From assembly GCA_017446225.1 (NCBI GenBank), contig JAFSRH010000007.1, positions 16,497 to 80,496 on the forward strand: a DNA stretch of 64,000 bases, in the 5' to 3' direction. Within the stretch, counting starts at the first letter, position 1, and each line of letters starts with the position of its first letter. Under the pieces are notes generated by a model, which had not been told where the DNA came from, made no database searches, and worked only from the letters and a program-made list of their open reading frames with translations. The translations under genes were made by a program, and so were the position numbers. This document shows, one piece after another, positions 16,445 to 25,164 of this stretch. This DNA comes from Oscillibacter sp. Its GTDB lineage: Bacteria > Bacillota > Clostridia > Oscillospirales > Oscillospiraceae.

Positions 16445-17062
16445 TCACTCCTGCGTTGCTTCGCCCAGCCACGGCTTTAAAACCGGCAACAGCATGGAAA
16501 CTTTGCTGTGCACGGAAATTCCGACCGCCGCGGCAACTATCGGCGGAAACAAATGACAGACCCACAGAGCCGCTATCGTGATGAGCGACAGCGCAATGGT
16601 CAGCGGGAAGTGACGGATGGACAGCGTAAACGCAAGAATGAGCGCGTTCTTCAAGCTGCCATTGTACAGAGCCAACAAGGGAATCGCGTAAATTGCCGTA
16701 AAGAGCCAGAAGAGCAGAAGAATAAAGAAAAAGACCATCAGGAATGTAAACACGCCTGTTCCCGACTGCTTCGCAATACGAACATCTATCCATAAAAACC
16801 CGCCGACCGCCGCGAAAAGAAGTCCCGCCGCCGCGTTTCTGCGGAAATCTTTCCGGAAAGCGCGGAAAAAGTCTTTATGCGCGTAGGTTTCTTTTCCGCG
16901 GACCAAGGCCGTCATGGCGGAGGAAAGCGCAACGGCGGCGGGGCCGACTGTAAACAGGGGAACGGAACAGACCAGCCACAACAGATTCAGTTCCACAATG
17001 TCAAACAGCCGCCCCATTCCGTTCCAGAACGGGTTATCGGAATGAAAGATTCTTTCGTACAT
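16445..17062 (-). CDS. DUF624 (YesL-like) membrane protein
   Basis: This 205-residue protein has about five membrane segments. It has the DUF624 pattern: NPFWNGMGRLFDIVELNLLWLV at the N-terminus, then VGPAAVALSSAM and a charged loop RGKETYAHKDFFRAFRKDF. DUF624 genes usually sit beside CUT1 sugar ABC transporters and polysaccharide-degradation enzymes (for example yesL in the Bacillus rhamnogalacturonan cluster). That fits its place between the rhamnosidase and the importer. The molecular function is unknown; an accessory role in transporter assembly or regulation is speculation. Confidence 0.9.
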   Translation of the reverse strand: MYERIFHSDNPFWNGMGRLFDIVELNLLWLVCSVPLFTVGPAAVALSSAMTALVRGKETYAHKDFFRAFRKDFRRNAAAGLLFAAVGGFLWIDVRIAKQSGTGVFTFLMVFFFILLLFWLFTAIYAIPLLALYNGSLKNALILAFTLSIRHFPLTIALSLITIAALWVCHLFPPIVAAAVGISVHSKVSMLLPVLKPWLGEATQE

Positions 17063-17368
17063 AGAAAGACGCTCCTTAACAGGTTTTGTCGTGATAGCGT
17101 AGCGTTCCGTTCGCGGAGGGAACGGGCAAGCTCTTATTTTCTCTTTTTTGACGAACGCGAAGAATGAAAAGTTTTGCTCCGCGCGGACAATGTTTCTTTA
17201 CATCGTAGTATAAGGAAGAAAAACGCCGTATTTCTGTTCGTTTCAAAGCGGAAACTTCATAAATTTATGGCATTCCCTTCATTCCGGCATTTCAATGAAT
17301 GAATAGCGTTTTGCACAAACGAGCGGCGATTCCGCGTCCGTTCCTGTCCGGACGGCCGCTAAGTTTAC

Positions 17369-17397
17369 TTGACACCATTTCCGATTTGTGTTATCCT
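17369..17397 (+). promoter_or_regulatory. Promoter of the sugar ABC importer operon
   Basis: TTGACA (17369-17374) and TATCCT (17392-17397) are 17 bases apart. The 470-base gap between DUF624 and the binding-protein gene holds this promoter and the palindrome below. Nothing else was recognised in it. Confidence 0.8.
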
Positions 17398-17413
17398 ATT
17401 ACAGAATGGCATA

Positions 17414-17426
17414 TGAAAACTTTTCA
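17414..17426 (+). promoter_or_regulatory. Operator-like palindrome downstream of the importer promoter
   Basis: TGAAAA-C-TTTTCA is a perfect 6+1+6 palindrome at about +10. It resembles LacI/CcpA-type sites but lacks the central CG of a cre site. No regulator gene is nearby. Confidence 0.5.
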
Positions 17427-17534
17427 CATATACCTTTGAAAATGATACGTAAAAAAACGCGGAATTTCAAGAGAGGAGTTATGCGGAGAAGGTTTTCATA
17501 AGGCCTTTTTCAACCGAATAAGGAGGAAGATTTC

Positions 17535-18836
17535 ATGAAAAAGTTCAGCGCTCTGATGCTCGCGCTGCTGATGGCCCTGTCTCTTGCGGCCTGCGGCGGC
17601 GGAGGCGACACGGCCCCGGATACCAATGACGGCGGCGCCGCCGAATCCGGCGGCGGCAAGGTGAACATCACGATTTTCAATTCCAAGTCGGAAATCCAGT
17701 CCCAGTTTGAGGAAATGGCCGCGGAATATTCCGCCGCAACGGGCGTTGGCGTGGAAGTCTACTTCTCCAGCGATACGGTCGCCGCGCATATGGCCACCCG
17801 TTACGCCTCCAATGACCCCTATACCCTCGCTATGGTGGACGCGAAGGACATCTACTCTCTGGGGCCTGAGCACGCCATTGACCTGAGCGGCGAAGACTGG
17901 GTTGCCAACACGAATTACGCCGTGAGCGTGGGCGATCAAGTGATGGGCTTCCCGGTGTGCGTGGAAGCGCGGGGCGTCATGTATAACGCCGATGCGATCG
18001 AAGCGATTACCGGTACGCCCTTTGTCCCGTCCGATTACGCAACGCTGGACGCCTTCCGGGGACTGCTCGAAACGCTGGTCGCCGGCGGCATGGAATCGCC
18101 CGTTGGCATTATGAAAGAAGACTGGTCCCTTGCCGGACACTTCCTCGCGGAAGTCTATGAGGAACAGGACGATGTTTTCGGCTATGTGGACGGCCTGTAC
18201 GCCGGAACGTCAACGGTTGCCGACAACGAGAAGTTCAACGCCCTGATGGACTATTTCGATGTCATGAAGCAGTACAATTACGCCGCCTCTTCCCCGATTG
18301 CCGCCGAACGCGAAGTTTCCGAACAGTATCTGGCGGAAGGCAAAATCGCGTTCATGTTCGGCGGAAACTGGGACTGGTCCATGATCAACGCCTATGACTA
18401 CTCCGAACATCTGGGCATGATGCCGGTTCCGCAAAATCTGGACGATGGCGCGAATCAGAAACTTGTCGGCGGCGGCTCCAAGTTCTTCTTTATCGACTCT
18501 TCCGAGTATACGTCCGATGAACAGCGTCAGGCGGCGAAGGACTTCCTCAACTGGCTGGTCTTTAACGCTGACGGAAACAAGTTCCTTACGGAAGACTGTG
18601 CGCTGGTCCCGGCGTTCTCCAATATCGCCGCGGAAAACCTCGACCCGCTCGGCGCGTCCGTGAAGGAATACGCCGATGCCGGAAACCTGATTGACAACTA
18701 TAATTACCTGCCCGATGACCATTACTCCATGATGGGCGCGGAACTGCAAAAGTACCTTGCCGGACAGCAGGACCGCGCGGCCTTGGCGGCGGCTATTGAG
18801 CAGTATTGGGCTTCCACCACTCCCGTTGAACGCTGA
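17535..18836 (+). CDS. Sugar ABC importer, substrate-binding lipoprotein (CUT1)
   Basis: This 433-residue extracellular solute-binding protein of family 1 captures a mono- or oligosaccharide for the permeases encoded next. It has a signal peptide with lipobox Cys20 (LAAC), a Gly/Ala/Asp-rich linker, then ITIFNSKSEIQSQFEEMAAEYSAATGVGVEVYF, typical of the fold's first strand and helix. Later come the GKIAFMFGGNWDWSMIN segment and a C-terminal lobe. The ATG has AAGGAGGAAG upstream. The rhamnosidase and DUF624 neighbours suggest a rhamnose-containing oligosaccharide as ligand (inference). Confidence 0.93.
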   Translation: MKKFSALMLALLMALSLAACGGGGDTAPDTNDGGAAESGGGKVNITIFNSKSEIQSQFEEMAAEYSAATGVGVEVYFSSDTVAAHMATRYASNDPYTLAMVDAKDIYSLGPEHAIDLSGEDWVANTNYAVSVGDQVMGFPVCVEARGVMYNADAIEAITGTPFVPSDYATLDAFRGLLETLVAGGMESPVGIMKEDWSLAGHFLAEVYEEQDDVFGYVDGLYAGTSTVADNEKFNALMDYFDVMKQYNYAASSPIAAEREVSEQYLAEGKIAFMFGGNWDWSMINAYDYSEHLGMMPVPQNLDDGANQKLVGGGSKFFFIDSSEYTSDEQRQAAKDFLNWLVFNADGNKFLTEDCALVPAFSNIAAENLDPLGASVKEYADAGNLIDNYNYLPDDHYSMMGAELQKYLAGQQDRAALAAAIEQYWASTTPVER

Positions 18837-18913
18837 AAGCGGAATGACAACGCGGCTTCCGGCGCGCCGGAGGCCGCGCAATCAGCCTGAATCAAAGAGG
18901 AAGTGAACGGCAT

Positions 18914-19795
18914 ATGAAAAAAAACACCCTGTCTTATAAGTGTCAGCAGTACGCCATGTTCGCGGGGATTTCCACAGCCGCGTTTGTGGCGGTCGTCATT
19001 CTCCCGTTCGTCTATGGTCTCTATCTCACGTTCACCAGTTGGGACGGAGTGTCGAAAGACAAGCCGTTTGTCGGCCTTTCCAATTACACCGCCACGTTTT
19101 CGGACGCCGCTTTCTGGCAGGCGCTCGGACGGACCGTCATTTACTCCGCAATTTCCGTGATTCTGGTCAATGTCGTGGCGTTCGCGCTGGCCTATCTGGT
19201 GACCAGAGGCGTGAAAGGGCAGAACTTCTTCCGCGCCGGATTCTTTATCCCGAATCTGATCGGCGGCATTGTTCTGGGCTACGTCTGGAAATTCGTCTTT
19301 AACCGCGCTTTCGTGGCGTTGGGGACTTCTTTGTCCGTGGGCTTCCTGTCCACCTCGTGGCTGGCCACAACGGGCGGGGCCATGCTGTGCCTGATTATCG
19401 TCTCCGTTTGGCAGTACGCGGGCTACATGATGTTGATTTATGTCGCGGGCTTTATGAGCGTCCCGAAAGATTTGATTGAAGCCGCGCAGATTGACGGATG
19501 CACGCCGAATCAGACCATGTTTCATGTCACGGTTCCGCTGATGACCTCCTCTTTTGTGCAGTGCCTCTTCCTGACGATTACCCGTTGCTTCATGGTGTAC
19601 GATGTGAACCTCTCCCTGACGAAAGGCGAACCGTTCAACACATCCGTCATGGCCGCCATGCACGTCTATAATCAGGCGTTCACGTACAAAAAGTACGGCG
19701 TTGGTCAGGCGGAAGCGCTGATTCTCTTCCTTGTGTGCGCGATTGTCGGCGTGACACAGGTCTACATTGGCAAGAAAGCGGAGGTGGCGGCATAA
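18914..19795 (+). CDS. Sugar ABC importer permease 1 (MalF/UgpA type)
   Basis: A 293-residue inner-membrane permease with six predicted helices. The cytoplasmic EAA loop reads EAAQIDGCTPNQTMFHVTVPLM, where the ATPase docks. FVYGLYLTFTSWDG near the N-terminus is typical of MalF-like CUT1 permeases. The gene starts 77 bases after the binding protein and its stop overlaps the next permease start by one base. Confidence 0.94.
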   Translation: MKKNTLSYKCQQYAMFAGISTAAFVAVVILPFVYGLYLTFTSWDGVSKDKPFVGLSNYTATFSDAAFWQALGRTVIYSAISVILVNVVAFALAYLVTRGVKGQNFFRAGFFIPNLIGGIVLGYVWKFVFNRAFVALGTSLSVGFLSTSWLATTGGAMLCLIIVSVWQYAGYMMLIYVAGFMSVPKDLIEAAQIDGCTPNQTMFHVTVPLMTSSFVQCLFLTITRCFMVYDVNLSLTKGEPFNTSVMAAMHVYNQAFTYKKYGVGQAEALILFLVCAIVGVTQVYIGKKAEVAA

Positions 19796-20655
19796 TGACG
19801 GACAACAAGACGGCGGCCCGTAATAAGCGGATTTCCCACATTGTAATGTTTGTGATTCTGATTGTGATGTTCTTCGCGTTCATCTTCCCCTTCCTGATGG
19901 TGATTATCAACGTGTTCAAGACCAAGGCGGACATTACCTCCGACCCGCTTTCTTTGCTGGGGGCGCACGGATTCACGTTGCAGAATTTCCCGGAAGCGAT
20001 GAAGAAAATGAACTTCTGGCGGTCCTTTGGCAACTCCGCTGTCATCACCATTACTTCCACGATTCTGACCATCATCTTTTCCGCCATGACCGCGTTTGTC
20101 ATTGTACGGAACAAATGGAAGGCCTGTACGCTGCTGTTCTCGCTGATGGTGGCGTCCATGGTGATTCCGTTTCAGGTGCTGATGATTCCGCTGGTGTCCC
20201 TGTACGGCGGGACGCTGGGCATTTTGAACCACCGCGCTACGCTCATTTTCATGCACACGGGTTTCTCCCTCGCTATGGCCACGTTTATGTTCCACGGCGC
20301 GATTCATACCAATGTACCCGTTGATTTGGAAGAGGCGGCGGACATTGACGGTTGTTCCCGCTGGCAGACGTATTGGCTGATTGTCTTTCCCCTGCTGAAG
20401 CCTACTATCGCAACGGTGGCGATTATTGACGCTATGGCATTCTGGAATGACTACCTTCTTCCGAGTCTGGTTCTGGGCCGTAAGGAACTCTATACCATCC
20501 CCATTGCGACACAGGTCTTTTACGGCACTTATTCCACAGATATCGGACTGATTATGGCGGCTCTCCTGCTGGCCATTCTGCCGATCCTGCTGCTGTACGT
20601 GTTCCTGCAACGCTACATTGTGGAAGGCGTTACTGCCGGCGCGGTCAAGAGCTGA
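19795..20655 (+). CDS. Sugar ABC importer permease 2 (MalG/UgpE type)
   Basis: A 286-residue permease partner of the preceding gene. Its EAA loop reads EAADIDGCSRWQTYWLIVFPLLKP, and it has the MalG-type C-terminus (PILLLYVFLQRYIVEGVTAGAVK). The ATG at 19795 overlaps the upstream stop; a longer reading inside the upstream gene is not credible. No ATP-binding subunit is encoded, so a shared MsmK/UgpC-type ATPase elsewhere in the genome probably energises the importer. A strong terminator follows. Confidence 0.94.
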   Translation: MTDNKTAARNKRISHIVMFVILIVMFFAFIFPFLMVIINVFKTKADITSDPLSLLGAHGFTLQNFPEAMKKMNFWRSFGNSAVITITSTILTIIFSAMTAFVIVRNKWKACTLLFSLMVASMVIPFQVLMIPLVSLYGGTLGILNHRATLIFMHTGFSLAMATFMFHGAIHTNVPVDLEEAADIDGCSRWQTYWLIVFPLLKPTIATVAIIDAMAFWNDYLLPSLVLGRKELYTIPIATQVFYGTYSTDIGLIMAALLLAILPILLLYVFLQRYIVEGVTAGAVKS

Positions 20656-20682
20656 TTTAGCGCGCGTAAAGTCAAGAAAAAA

Positions 20683-20714
20683 GTTGCCGCTCAAACCGGG
20701 CGGCGGCTTTTTTT
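20683..20714 (+). terminator. Terminator of the sugar importer operon
   Basis: GTTGCCGCTC and GGGCGGCGGC pair over 10 bases (three G-T) with a 5-base loop, followed by seven T. Confidence 0.9.
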
Positions 20715-20859
20715 GTCGCCGCGACTGATATCTTGAAATCCGTCCGCCTATCTGGTATCATCACAGACAAAGCAGAATATGGCACTTGATTTTTTAAAAG
20801 AAGCAAGCCATATCCGCAATATTTTCTTGAATTGCTGTAACAGACAGGAGGCACTCACA

Positions 20860-21408
20860 ATGTCGCTCGCGGAATACGTGAATCATAAACCAACGATTGA
20901 GACAAACAGACTGTATCTCCGTCCAATGACAATCGCGGATGTTCCGGCGTTGAAATTGTGGATGCCGGACAAATCGATCTATCTTTACTGGGGAAAGGGA
21001 CCGGGTAAAACGGACAAAAATCCGGAACTGCTTTTTGAAAAAGAGGAGCGCCCGTCAAAGAGCTTTCATCTGGGGATAGCAAGCAAAAAGAATGACCATG
21101 TGATTGGGGAGCTTTGGGTTTATCTCATTCAGAACGACCGGATGGCTTCCGTTGCGGTGCGTCTTTCGCCCGTCTGTCAAGGAAAGGGTTACGGGACGGA
21201 AGCGCTGAATGCAATCACGCGTTTCTGCTTTGAAAACACGGAATTGCAAAGACTATGGACAGAAGTGGACGTGCGGAATACCGCTTCCCAAAGAATGCTG
21301 GAAAAATGTTCTTATACGCGGGAAGGGCTTATCAGGCAAGGCAAAATGGTCAATACTTGGTGCGATTATTACATTTATGGTATCTTAAAAACGGATATTA
21401 TCTTGTAA
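20860..21408 (+). CDS. GNAT acetyltransferase (RimJ/RimL-like)
   Basis: A 182-residue N-acetyltransferase. It has ETNRLYLRPMTIADVPALKLWM at the N-terminus, the acetyl-CoA loop SPVCQGKGYGTEALNAITRF (V/I-x-x-x-x-Q-G-x-G-x-G/A pattern), and NTASQRMLEKCSYTREG near the end. The family acetylates protein N-termini, small amines or antibiotics; the substrate is unknown. The ATG at 20860 has GACAGGAGG upstream. The gene and its flanks (about 20720-21530) look distinctly AT-richer than the neighbours, which hints at recent acquisition. Confidence 0.88.
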   Translation: MSLAEYVNHKPTIETNRLYLRPMTIADVPALKLWMPDKSIYLYWGKGPGKTDKNPELLFEKEERPSKSFHLGIASKKNDHVIGELWVYLIQNDRMASVAVRLSPVCQGKGYGTEALNAITRFCFENTELQRLWTEVDVRNTASQRMLEKCSYTREGLIRQGKMVNTWCDYYIYGILKTDIIL

Positions 21409-21525
21409 ACGACAAAATTCCAGTTTGCCGGACCATGACGCAATCATATGTTTGTACAGCTTTTCAAGTCCCGCAAAGAGAAAAGCCATTCATGAACGGT
21501 TCGTTTCCGGAACGGAAAAACTCCG

Positions 21526-21552
21526 CAAATCCCCTTTTGGAGATTTGCGGAG
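21526..21552 (-). terminator. Terminator of the EF-G-like gene
   Basis: On the minus strand CTCCGCAAATC pairs with GATTTGCGGAG over a short loop and runs into TTTTT (bases 21530-21526). It lies just past the EF-G-like stop. Confidence 0.85.
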
Positions 21553-21566
21553 CCATCTGTTTTCGC

Positions 21567-23549
21567 TTACTGCTGTTCGGCAAGGGCCTTGGCCTCAGCA
21601 ATGGCCTTTTCCTGTGCGGCGGGCGGACAGTCCTCGTAACGCACGAAATGGAAGGTGAAACTGCCCCGGCTTTGCGTCATGGAGCGCAAGTCAATGGCAT
21701 AGGAACCCATTTCGGCCATGGGGACTTCGGCGGAAATCACCTGCGCGCCGTCCCCGGTGGGGTCCATGCCCATGACGCGTCCGCGGCGCTTGTTCAGGTC
21801 GCCAATGACATCGCCCATATAGTTGTCGGGCACGGTCACTTTCAGTTCGCCCACGGGTTCGAGAAGCACGGGGTTCGCTTCGGGCATACCGGCCTTGTAG
21901 GCCAACTGCGCCGCCGTCTTGAACGCGATTTCGGACGAGTCCACCGGATGATAGGAGCCGTCATAAAGCACGGCCTTCAGGTTCACGACCGGATAGCCCG
22001 CCAGCGGACCGTGTACGCAAGCCTCGCGCAAACCCTTTTCCACGGCCGGGAAGAAGTTCTTCGGCACGGACCCGCCGAAAACCTCCTCGGCAAAGACCAT
22101 ATCCTCTTCTTCCGGATTGGGTTCAAAGCGGATCCAGACATCGCCGAACTGTCCGCTTCCGCCGGTCTGCTTCTTGTGGCGTCCCTGTTTCTGTACGGTT
22201 TTCCGGATCTTCTCCCGGTACGGCACGCGGGTCGGCTTCAGCTCCGCCTCCACGTTAAAGCGGCTCTTCAGTTTGCTGACAAGTACGTCAATCTGCATAT
22301 CGCCGGAGCCGGAAAGGACCATTTGATGGGTTTCGGCGTTACTGCCCACGGAGAAAGACGGGTCCTCTTCGTTCAGCCGCGCCAGTCCCTGAGAAATCTT
22401 ATCTTCCTGTCCTCTCGTCTTGGGCACGATCGCCACGGAATAGCACGGTTCCGCGAACGGAATAGGCGCAATCGTGACCGGGGACTTCGCATCGGAGAGG
22501 GTATCGCCGGTCTTGACCTTGTCCATTTTGCCGACCGCGCCGATATCGCCGCAGATCAGTTCCTTGACTTCCGTTGCCTTCTTGCCGCGCATGGAGTAGA
22601 GGCGGCCCAGCTTCTCCGTAGCGCCGGTACGGGAGTTGTACAACGGCAAATCGGGCGTGACCGTCCCGGCAAGGACTTTGACAAAGGAGTATTTGCCGTA
22701 CTGGTCGGAGAGGGTCTTAAAGACGAACGCCACGGGCGAACCGTCCGGGGAGACGGCGAAAGCGTCGCCGGATTCCGTTTTCGGCGCGGGTCCCTCCATG
22801 GGATTCGGGGCCAGATTCGCGATCGTGTCCAACAGGGTGGTCGTGCCAACGCTGTTGACCGCGGAGCCGAACAGAGCCGGATAAAGCGCGCGCTCCCGGA
22901 CCGCCTGCCGTAAGCCCTGCTTCATCTCATCGGGGGAGAGGTCGCCGGTATCGAAGAACTTTTCCATGAGTTCCTCACTGGTTCCGGCGGCGGCCTCTTT
23001 CAGTTCGTCCTCGGACGCGGCGACAAGGTCGGCAATCGCGGCGGGGACGTTCTTCCCGTCCGGGGCGGCATAGGCAATGATGTTGTTACCGAAACGGGCG
23101 CGGAGCGCCTCCAATGTGGCGGCGGGGTCGCTGTTGTCCTCGTCAATGCGGGAGATATAGACAAAGCGGGGAATGTTCCGTTCCTCACAGTATTTCCACG
23201 CCTTCTCCACGCCCACGGACACGCCGTCTTTCGCGGCGCAGACAATCACCGCGGCATCGGCGGCGCTGAGGGCTTCCATCACCTCTCCGGCAAAATCGAA
23301 CGCGCCGGGGGCATCCAATACGTTAATCCGGCGCCCCTGATAGTCCATCGGGGCCACGGCGGCGGACAGGGAAATTTGACGCTTGACCTCTTCCGGGTCG
23401 GAGTCGCAGACGGTATTTCCATCGGCGGCGCGGCCCATACGGTCAACGGTCTTTGTCATGTAAAGCATACTTTCGGCAAGGGCGGTTTTGCCGCTCCCGC
23501 TGTGCCCCAGCAGACAGATGTTCCGGATGTCTTTGACAGAATAGCTCAT
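21567..23549 (-). CDS. Elongation factor G-like GTPase
   Basis: This 660-residue translational GTPase has the EF-G domain order. It has a P-loop GHSGSGKTALAESML and G3 DAPGAFDF. Domain II contains AFVFKTLSDQYGKYSFVKVLAGTV, and domain IV contains QTGGSGQFGDVWIRFEP. The C-terminal domain resembles EF-G V. The usual G4 NKxD is replaced by SRID, as in the divergent EF-G-2/EF-G-like family found alongside canonical EF-G in many Firmicutes. Its exact role (recycling, stress, or ribosome rescue) is unsettled. It has its own promoter and terminator. Annotation as canonical fusA would be wrong. Confidence 0.92.
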   Translation of the reverse strand: MSYSVKDIRNICLLGHSGSGKTALAESMLYMTKTVDRMGRAADGNTVCDSDPEEVKRQISLSAAVAPMDYQGRRINVLDAPGAFDFAGEVMEALSAADAAVIVCAAKDGVSVGVEKAWKYCEERNIPRFVYISRIDEDNSDPAATLEALRARFGNNIIAYAAPDGKNVPAAIADLVAASEDELKEAAAGTSEELMEKFFDTGDLSPDEMKQGLRQAVRERALYPALFGSAVNSVGTTTLLDTIANLAPNPMEGPAPKTESGDAFAVSPDGSPVAFVFKTLSDQYGKYSFVKVLAGTVTPDLPLYNSRTGATEKLGRLYSMRGKKATEVKELICGDIGAVGKMDKVKTGDTLSDAKSPVTIAPIPFAEPCYSVAIVPKTRGQEDKISQGLARLNEEDPSFSVGSNAETHQMVLSGSGDMQIDVLVSKLKSRFNVEAELKPTRVPYREKIRKTVQKQGRHKKQTGGSGQFGDVWIRFEPNPEEEDMVFAEEVFGGSVPKNFFPAVEKGLREACVHGPLAGYPVVNLKAVLYDGSYHPVDSSEIAFKTAAQLAYKAGMPEANPVLLEPVGELKVTVPDNYMGDVIGDLNKRRGRVMGMDPTGDGAQVISAEVPMAEMGSYAIDLRSMTQSRGSFTFHFVRYEDCPPAAQEKAIAEAKALAEQQ

Positions 23550-23604
23550 GTTTCTGATTCCCCCTGTGTCTGTGTCAAATCGTTAAGGAAAACTCCATAA
23601 AGTC

Positions 23605-23633
23605 ATTATACCGCATTTGCGGGAAGATTACAA
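23605..23633 (-). promoter_or_regulatory. Promoter of the EF-G-like gene
   Basis: On the minus strand TTGTAA (23633-23628) and TATAAT (23610-23605) are 17 bases apart. It overlaps the end of the SLOG gene. Confidence 0.75.
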
Positions 23634-24187
23634 CCGCTATTTCGCGGCCGCCCCTCAAAATTCCGTCCGTCCGGGTCCGTTTCTTCCGAAACGGGGATGT
23701 AGCGGACTTCGATTTTCTGTTGCAGGGCGTACAGAATGGTGTATTTTGTGCCGCCGGGACTGCCGTCATAGGCGGCGAGCAACAGGGAAGCGCGGTCCAC
23801 CAGATAACGGTCACGGCGTAACAGGCAGTGAGGCGTATAACGGGGAGAGACCAGCGTTTTTTGGTCGCAGGCTTCCAACAGAATCCGGTAACGCTCCCGT
23901 TGCGGGGCGGGCCAGCGGTCCGCCTGTTCCGGGTACGGCACCGCCGCCTCTACTTTCACTTCTGGGCACACGCCCCGCAGTCGCAACGCCTCCTCTCCAA
24001 AGAGCAGGTCACAGCCTTGCGCCATGCCGCAGAGGAAGTAACGGTAGCCTTCGTCATAAGCGGTCCACAGGGCCTGTAGGATACGCTTCCGCAGAGCGAC
24101 GCAACGCGGGTCACGCTCATTGTCGCCCCACGGCAGTTTCTCCGGACGGTGGCCCGTGAACGCGCAGGACTCTTGTTTTGCCGCCAC
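23606..24187 (-). CDS. SLOG (YpsA-like, DUF1273) domain protein
   Basis: This 193-residue Rossmann-like protein belongs to the SLOG superfamily, which binds nucleotide-derived ligands. Characteristic pieces are CAFTGHRPEKLPWG at the N-terminus, RYFLCGMAQGCDLLFGEEAL, and ASLLLAAYDGSPGGTKYTILYAL, the glycine-rich phosphate-binding part. The cellular role of the family is unclear; YpsA of Bacillus affects cell division, and other SLOG proteins work in anti-phage or toxin systems. It starts with GTG at 24187, with AAAGGGG upstream. Transcribed from its own promoter. Confidence 0.88.
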   Translation of the reverse strand: MAAKQESCAFTGHRPEKLPWGDNERDPRCVALRKRILQALWTAYDEGYRYFLCGMAQGCDLLFGEEALRLRGVCPEVKVEAAVPYPEQADRWPAPQRERYRILLEACDQKTLVSPRYTPHCLLRRDRYLVDRASLLLAAYDGSPGGTKYTILYALQQKIEVRYIPVSEETDPDGRNFEGRPRNSGCNLPANAV

Positions 24188-24219
24188 AATATCTACCCCT
24201 TTCCGCCGAGTTTCTCCGT

Positions 24220-24248
24220 ATTATAGAACATTTGTTTTCAAATGTAAA
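24220..24248 (-). promoter_or_regulatory. SLOG-gene promoter with an inverted repeat in its spacer
   Basis: On the minus strand TTTACA (24248-24243) and TATAAT (24225-24220) are 17 bases apart. ACATTTG/CAAATGT (24228-24245, AAAA or TTTT loop) fills most of the spacer and could be an operator. Confidence 0.75.
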
Positions 24249-24259
24249 GAGAAACTTTC

Positions 24260-25159
24260 TCAGCGGCGCAGAAGGGCGGTATGCCGGTCAAAGGCGCCCA
24301 TGCCGATTTCGGCCCCCGCCGGGACGCTGACGCTTTTCAGGTTCGCGCAGTGCGTAAAGGCCCAGTCTCCGATTCGAGCCACGCTGTCCGGTACCGTGAC
24401 ATGGTACAAACGCTCACAGAACTGGAACGCGAATTCTCCGATAGACGCCACGCTGTCCGGAATCCGAATGCCGCGCAGGTTCTTGCAAAAGGCAAACGTA
24501 AAATCTCCGATTTCGGTCAGGCCATGCGGAAGTTGTACGCCTGACAGGCCCTCGCAGAACGCGAACGCCGAGTTTCCGATTTGCGTCACGCCGTCCGGAA
24601 TACGGACTTCCGTCAGGCTCCGGCAGAAGGCAAACGTAAAGTCTCCGATTTCGGTCAGGCCGTCCGGGAGTTCCGCGCCCGAAAGACTGTGACAGTCGCG
24701 GAACGCCCATCCGCCGATTTGCGTTACGCCCGCCGGAATCCGTACGCTTTGCAGGCGTACGCAACCCTGAAACGCCGAACCGCCGATAAACGTTACGCTG
24801 TCCGGAAGCTCCACGCGTTCCAGCGCGGCGCAGTCCTGAAACGCACAGCCGCCGATTTGCGTCACGCTCTCCGGAATTTGTACGCTTTTCAGGTTCCGGT
24901 GCCCGTAAAAGGCCAGCAGGCCGACACCCGTCACGCCGTCCCGGATGACAAGGGACGTGACTTTCTCCGGGTCCCACGGCGCGCCGAGCATACCGTCCGC
25001 CGCGCCGGCGCCGGACAGCGTCAGGGTTCCGGCGGCGTCCAGCGTCCACGACAGGCCCTCCGCCTGTCCGGACGCGGCCGCGGGTTTGCTTTTTTTCATG
25101 CGCTGGAAGAGTTTCAGTTGCGGGTTTACGCCGGACGGCGTTCCGTTATGGCGTTCCAT
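24260..25159 (-). CDS. BspA-type leucine-rich-repeat protein (LRR_5)
   Basis: A 299-residue protein whose residues about 75-290 form roughly nine repeats of 23 residues of the type IPDGVTQIGNSAFAFCEGLSG, the BspA/LRR_5 repeat. It has no signal peptide or membrane segment, so it is predicted cytoplasmic, which is unusual for this repeat family. An N-terminal segment (LSWTLDAAGTLTLSGAGA) is the short beta domain that often precedes such repeats. The ATG at 25159 has AGGAAG at good spacing; the GTG at 25168 is too close to it. It overlaps the CYTH gene's end region and is probably last in that operon. Likely a protein-binding scaffold. Confidence 0.85.
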   Translation of the reverse strand: MERHNGTPSGVNPQLKLFQRMKKSKPAAASGQAEGLSWTLDAAGTLTLSGAGAADGMLGAPWDPEKVTSLVIRDGVTGVGLLAFYGHRNLKSVQIPESVTQIGGCAFQDCAALERVELPDSVTFIGGSAFQGCVRLQSVRIPAGVTQIGGWAFRDCHSLSGAELPDGLTEIGDFTFAFCRSLTEVRIPDGVTQIGNSAFAFCEGLSGVQLPHGLTEIGDFTFAFCKNLRGIRIPDSVASIGEFAFQFCERLYHVTVPDSVARIGDWAFTHCANLKSVSVPAGAEIGMGAFDRHTALLRR

Positions 25160-25164
25160 GCTGT

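Noticed and set aside
21255-22913. Plus-strand open frame of 552 codons opposite the EF-G-like gene
   Set aside because: His/Arg/Gly-rich shadow translation with no motifs.
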